From positions 1 to 45,605 of the forward strand of contig JBOHNM010000012.1 of the NCBI GenBank assembly GCA_050730675.1: a DNA stretch of 45,605 nucleotides, read 5' to 3'. The notes under the pieces are model-generated. The model was not told the origin of the DNA, did not search any database, and saw nothing but the letters and a program-made list of their open reading frames with translations. Shown in pieces: positions 42,468-45,605 of the stretch; within the stretch, counting starts at the first letter, position 1; each line of letters opens with the position of its first letter. The translations under genes and the position numbers were made by a program. This DNA is from JBOHNM01 sp050730675. GTDB lineage: Bacteria > Planctomycetota > Phycisphaerae > Phycisphaerales > UBA1924.

Positions 42468-43982
42468 TTGTCATTCTTTGGATTCGGCAAGAAGCCGCCC
42501 TCGGACGACGCCAACAACAAGGGTGGGGACAAGCCATCGGACAAGCCGAACGACGGGCCGCTTGAGTTCTCGCCGGTGAAGGCGGAGCGGTGGTTTGCGC
42601 ACGCGCGAACCTCGCACGAGAGCGACAACTTCGAGTACGCCGTGAGTTGCTGGATCAGCGGGCTGCGGTTTGAGCCGACCAACCTTGAGGCGCTCGACGC
42701 GTTCTTCCGGTCGGTGGGGCCGGTGCGCGAGCAGACGGGCGGGAAGATCCCCAAGGACATCGCCAAGGCGATCGGCGGGCGGACGCCGGTGGACAAGTTT
42801 TTGGACACGGTGGTGACATGGGGGTTCGAGCCGCTGTCGCCGGAGAAGGCGATCAAGGCGGCGCTCTCGGCCAACGAACTGAAACTGCGCGAGCCCGCGA
42901 GGTGGATCGCGCCCAAGGCCCTCGACGTGGCGATGCGCGAAGCAAAGCCGAAGAAAGATTGGTTCGTCAAGCTGATGGCGATGTTCGAGGAGCTGGAGCA
43001 GTTCAACTTCGCGCTCAAAGCAGGTGAGCAGGCGCTGCGGCTGGACCAGGCCGACGGCAAGCTCTCGATGCACCTGCGGAACCTGGCGGCCCAGGACACG
43101 ATGAGCAAGGGCGGGTATGAGAATTCAGGCGAAGCGGGCGGATTCCGCGGCAACGTGAAAGACCTCGACAAGCAGCGCCGGCTCGAGGAAGAGCAGCGCG
43201 TCGGCAAGACCGAGGACGTGATGGGCCGCGTGCTGGAGCAGGCACGCCTGGCCTACGAGCACGAGCCCAACGACCGGCCGACGATCCGCAAGTATGTGGC
43301 GGCGCTGGTCGAGCGCGGGCGGCCGGAGGACGAAGAGAAAGCGATCGAGATCCTCGAGCAGGCGTACGTCAGCACCAAGGAGTTCAACTTCCGGCGGGCA
43401 GCGGGCGAGGTGCGCCTCAAGCAGGGGCGGCGCAAGCTGCGCGCGCTGGAGGCCGCGTACAAGGTCGCGCCGGCCGACGAGGCGGCCAAGGCGGCATTCC
43501 ACGAGGCCGACAAGGCCCAGGTGAAACTCGAGATCAGCGAGTACGAAACCCAGGTGGCGGCGTACCCGACAGACCTGCTCCTGAAGTTCGAGTTGGGCAA
43601 GCGGTACTTCCTGGCAGAACGCTTCGAGGATGCCATCGGGCAATTCCAGGAGGCCAAGGCCGATCCGAAGAACCGGACGGCGGTCCTGAGCTTTCTGGGC
43701 CAGTCGTTCGCCAAGATCGGCTGGAACGACGAAGCGGTCGAAACCTACAGGCTGGCGATGGAGCACCACGTTGACCACAGCGACACCATCGGGATGGACC
43801 TGCGCTACTGCCTGATGTGCGCGCTGCAGGCCCGTGCCGACGAAGGGAAGGATCTGGCGAGCGCCGAAGAGGCGTACAAGCTGGCGTCGGCCATCGCCAT
43901 CCAGCAGATCAACTACAAGGACGTGCGGGCGCGGCGCGACGCCATCAAGGCGTTGATCGCGGCGATCAAAAGCGGCGGGTGA
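42468..43982 (+). CDS. Tetratricopeptide-repeat protein
   Basis: 504 residues, no signal peptide. A Lys/Asp-rich start (GFGKKPPSDDANNKGGDKPS) is followed by helical repeats of TPR type, for example ERWFAHARTSHESDNFEYAV, NFALKAGEQALRLDQADGKL and a clear C-terminal set (LLLKFELGKRYFLAERFEDA, AVLSFLGQSFAKIGWNDEAV). A basic/acidic linker (NVKDLDKQRRLEEEQRVG) separates two repeat blocks. It should be a protein-interaction scaffold in the cytoplasm; no partner is evident. The start is a TTG at 42468 with GGAG about 9 nt upstream. It is divergent from def, 91 bp away. Confidence 0.8.
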   Translation: MSFFGFGKKPPSDDANNKGGDKPSDKPNDGPLEFSPVKAERWFAHARTSHESDNFEYAVSCWISGLRFEPTNLEALDAFFRSVGPVREQTGGKIPKDIAKAIGGRTPVDKFLDTVVTWGFEPLSPEKAIKAALSANELKLREPARWIAPKALDVAMREAKPKKDWFVKLMAMFEELEQFNFALKAGEQALRLDQADGKLSMHLRNLAAQDTMSKGGYENSGEAGGFRGNVKDLDKQRRLEEEQRVGKTEDVMGRVLEQARLAYEHEPNDRPTIRKYVAALVERGRPEDEEKAIEILEQAYVSTKEFNFRRAAGEVRLKQGRRKLRALEAAYKVAPADEAAKAAFHEADKAQVKLEISEYETQVAAYPTDLLLKFELGKRYFLAERFEDAIGQFQEAKADPKNRTAVLSFLGQSFAKIGWNDEAVETYRLAMEHHVDHSDTIGMDLRYCLMCALQARADEGKDLASAEEAYKLASAIAIQQINYKDVRARRDAIKALIAAIKSGG

Positions 43983-44191
43983 TGTGTTCGGCCGGCCGCC
44001 GTCGAGACGATCGTGCGAGAGCGGTCGTACAGTGGAGCAGCCCGATCCGTTCAGCCTCCCCGCTGCCGCAAATTGAAGTCCGTTGTTCAGCCGCGGCGCG
44101 ATCACACTCGAAACGCACCATGCACAAAGGCCCCGGAACCGAGTTCAAGAACAACCCCGCCGCGAGGCGTCGGTCGATCCTGCGGCGGACG

Positions 44192-44971
44192 ATGTTCACG
44201 TCGGCGGTGGTGCTGGTCCCGGCACGGTTGGCCTCGACACGTCTGCCCGAAAAAATGCTGGCGAACAAGACGGGCAAGCCGCTGGTGCAGCACGTGGTGG
44301 AGTCGGTCGCATCGTCGGTCTATGCGCGCGGCGAAGGAGGCATGGTGGCGGTCGCCGCGGACCATCCGAAGATCGCCGAAGCCCTGGCGCCATACGGCAC
44401 GCGCGTGATCATGACCTCCCGCGACCACCCAAACGGCACCAGCCGGCTGGCCCAGGCGGCAGAACTGCTCAGCCTGGGGGCGGGGACGATCGTGGTTAAT
44501 GCGCAGGGGGATGAGCCGGAGATGTCCGGCCGGGTGATCGACGCCGCGGTTAAGGCGCTGGTGAACACGCGGGCCTACGTTGCGACCTGCTGCGCGCCCT
44601 TCGTACCCGGCGAGGACCCGGCGAACCCCAACATTGTGAAGGTTGTCCGCCGACCCGACGGGATGGCGCTCTATTTTTCGCGGGCGCTTGTGCCGCACGA
44701 CCGGGACGGAACGCGGCTGCCCGCGGCGGCGCCCATGCGCCACGTCGGGGTGTACGCGTACCGGGTCGGATTCCTTCGCAAGTACGTGGCGCTGGCGGCG
44801 ACACCGCTGGAGCAGGCGGAGAAGCTCGAGCAACTGCGGATCCTCGAGCACGGGTACGGGATCGCCGTGGCGGAGGTGGATCCCGCGTGGCTTGGGGGCG
44901 GAGGGATTGATACGCCGGAGCAGTACGAGGCATTTGTGAAGAGGCGGAAGGCACTGGGGACTGAGCACTAG
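44192..44971 (+). CDS. kdsB: 3-deoxy-manno-octulosonate cytidylyltransferase
   Basis: Activates Kdo with CTP for lipopolysaccharide synthesis in the cytoplasm. From the ATG at 44192 the product has 259 residues, near the usual 250. Motifs: VLVPARLASTRLPEKML (nucleotide-binding), VVNAQGDEP, VYAYR and WLGGGGIDTPEQYE at the C-terminus (consensus ...GIDTPEDL). An alternative ATG at 44120 adds 24 basic residues that look non-homologous; neither start has a good ribosome site. The gene follows the TPR gene by 209 bp. Its presence implies a Kdo-containing outer membrane. Confidence 0.9.
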   Translation: MFTSAVVLVPARLASTRLPEKMLANKTGKPLVQHVVESVASSVYARGEGGMVAVAADHPKIAEALAPYGTRVIMTSRDHPNGTSRLAQAAELLSLGAGTIVVNAQGDEPEMSGRVIDAAVKALVNTRAYVATCCAPFVPGEDPANPNIVKVVRRPDGMALYFSRALVPHDRDGTRLPAAAPMRHVGVYAYRVGFLRKYVALAATPLEQAEKLEQLRILEHGYGIAVAEVDPAWLGGGGIDTPEQYEAFVKRRKALGTEH

Positions 44972-45063
44972 GCATCGGAAGAAGCGACGACCCATGAGTG
45001 CCGAGTAGTGGAGGCGGGAGCGGCAATGCTCCGCCTCGAATTGTGATCCGTAGACTGTGGACC

Positions 45064-45582
45064 GTGAACTCCTCCCCCGCCCACATCCATCAGATCAGCA
45101 TCTCACCGGGCGGCGTGCCCAAACTGGCCGTGCCGCAGGCGCGGATCACACGCGACGGCGTCGAGGGTGACAAGCAGAACGACGTGAAGCACCACGGCGG
45201 GCCGGAGCGTGCGGTGTGCCTGCTCGCGATGGAAGTGATCGAGCGGCTGCGGGCCGAGGGGCACCCCATCGCGCCGGGGACCACGGGCGAGAACCTGACA
45301 ACCGTGGGATTGGACTGGACGGCGGTCGCGCCGGGTGCGCGGCTGGAGATCGAGAGCGCCAACAGCACCGAGCCGGTGGAACTGGAGGTCGTCTCCTACA
45401 CCTCGCCGTGCTCGGCGATCCGCGAGTCGTTCAACGACTTGGAGTTCCGCCGCATCAAGCAAGACCTGCACCCCGGAGATTCACGCGTGTACGCGCGGGT
45501 GCGTCGCGAAGGCGTTGTGCGAACAGGCGCGACAGTGCGGCTCATCCCCGGCACTTCCAACATACCCACCCACATCAATTAG
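45064..45582 (+). CDS. MOSC domain-containing protein (YiiM-like)
   Basis: 172 residues, a single MOSC domain with few extra residues. Features are ITRDGVEGDKQND, HHGGPERAVCLLAMEV, TTGENLTTVGLDW and SYTSPCSAIRESF with the conserved Cys. Relatives are associated with molybdenum-cofactor sulfur handling or reduction of N-hydroxylated compounds. I start at the GTG at 45064 because homology begins a few residues later; a GTG at 44998 would add 22 residues without support. No other molybdenum gene is in the window. The last 23 bases of the window after it hold nothing recognisable. Confidence 0.85.
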   Translation: MNSSPAHIHQISISPGGVPKLAVPQARITRDGVEGDKQNDVKHHGGPERAVCLLAMEVIERLRAEGHPIAPGTTGENLTTVGLDWTAVAPGARLEIESANSTEPVELEVVSYTSPCSAIRESFNDLEFRRIKQDLHPGDSRVYARVRREGVVRTGATVRLIPGTSNIPTHIN

Positions 45583-45605
45583 AACCGCGGCGTGCGCTTC
45601 CGGTC

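Overview
The window is high-GC bacterial chromosome that most resembles a planctomycete of the Phycisphaerales type. The lineage is inferred from several features seen together. Two secreted proteins end in GC-type dockerin modules. Three secreted proteins end in a short P-x-P, hydrophobic, RRRR tail (PEP-CTERM-like). An HU-like protein has an extended basic N-terminus. Four loci encode a two-membrane-segment protein with a C-terminal CxxC(G/A)Y...CPECG zinc ribbon. There is no rRNA, CRISPR array, integrase or recognisable insertion sequence.

Layout. 1-5.6 kb: a zinc-ribbon membrane protein cut by the window edge, 2-methylisocitrate lyase, a secreted M28 peptidase and a secreted reprolysin-like metalloprotease with PA14 and dockerin modules. 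5.6-8.6 kb: a tight minus-strand operon of a FabZ-like hotdog protein, a cyclopropane-fatty-acid synthase-type methyltransferase and a geranylgeranyl-reductase-type flavoprotein, which I read as a lipid-modification pathway. 9-12 kb: a class III nucleotide cyclase with CHASE2 and membrane segments placed after the catalytic domain, overlapping a secreted protein of unknown function. 12.2-17 kb: an RNase HII-like gene and ribD overlapping by four bases, a CTERM-anchored protein with a clear promoter, tRNA-Leu(CAG) and recA. 17.3-22.3 kb: mostly small unknown genes, including a decayed zinc-ribbon gene. 22.5-26.3 kb: an acyl-CoA carboxylase carboxyltransferase, a choice-of-anchor-A protein and biotin ligase. 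26.3-32 kb: a nitroreductase, a 923-residue coiled-coil lipoprotein, an SH3-like secreted protein and an HU-like protein. 32.3-34.4 kb: a GAF-SpoIIE phosphatase and another zinc-ribbon protein. 34.5-39.8 kb: a large secreted beta-propeller/dockerin protein, an anchored protein and a glucose/sorbosone dehydrogenase. 40.2-45.6 kb: a def-fmt-HExxH operon, a TPR protein, kdsB (so the cell makes Kdo-type LPS) and a MOSC protein.

The most unusual points are the hotdog-Cfa-flavoprotein operon with four tandem half-sites upstream, the reversed-order CHASE2 cyclase, the 923-residue coiled-coil lipoprotein, the family of zinc-ribbon membrane proteins in several states of decay, and a strand-independent change in GC skew between about 15 and 20 kb, close to a perfect DnaA box in front of recA. 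I found no complete, clearly new defence or mobile system. The lipid operon is the best candidate for undescribed biochemistry.
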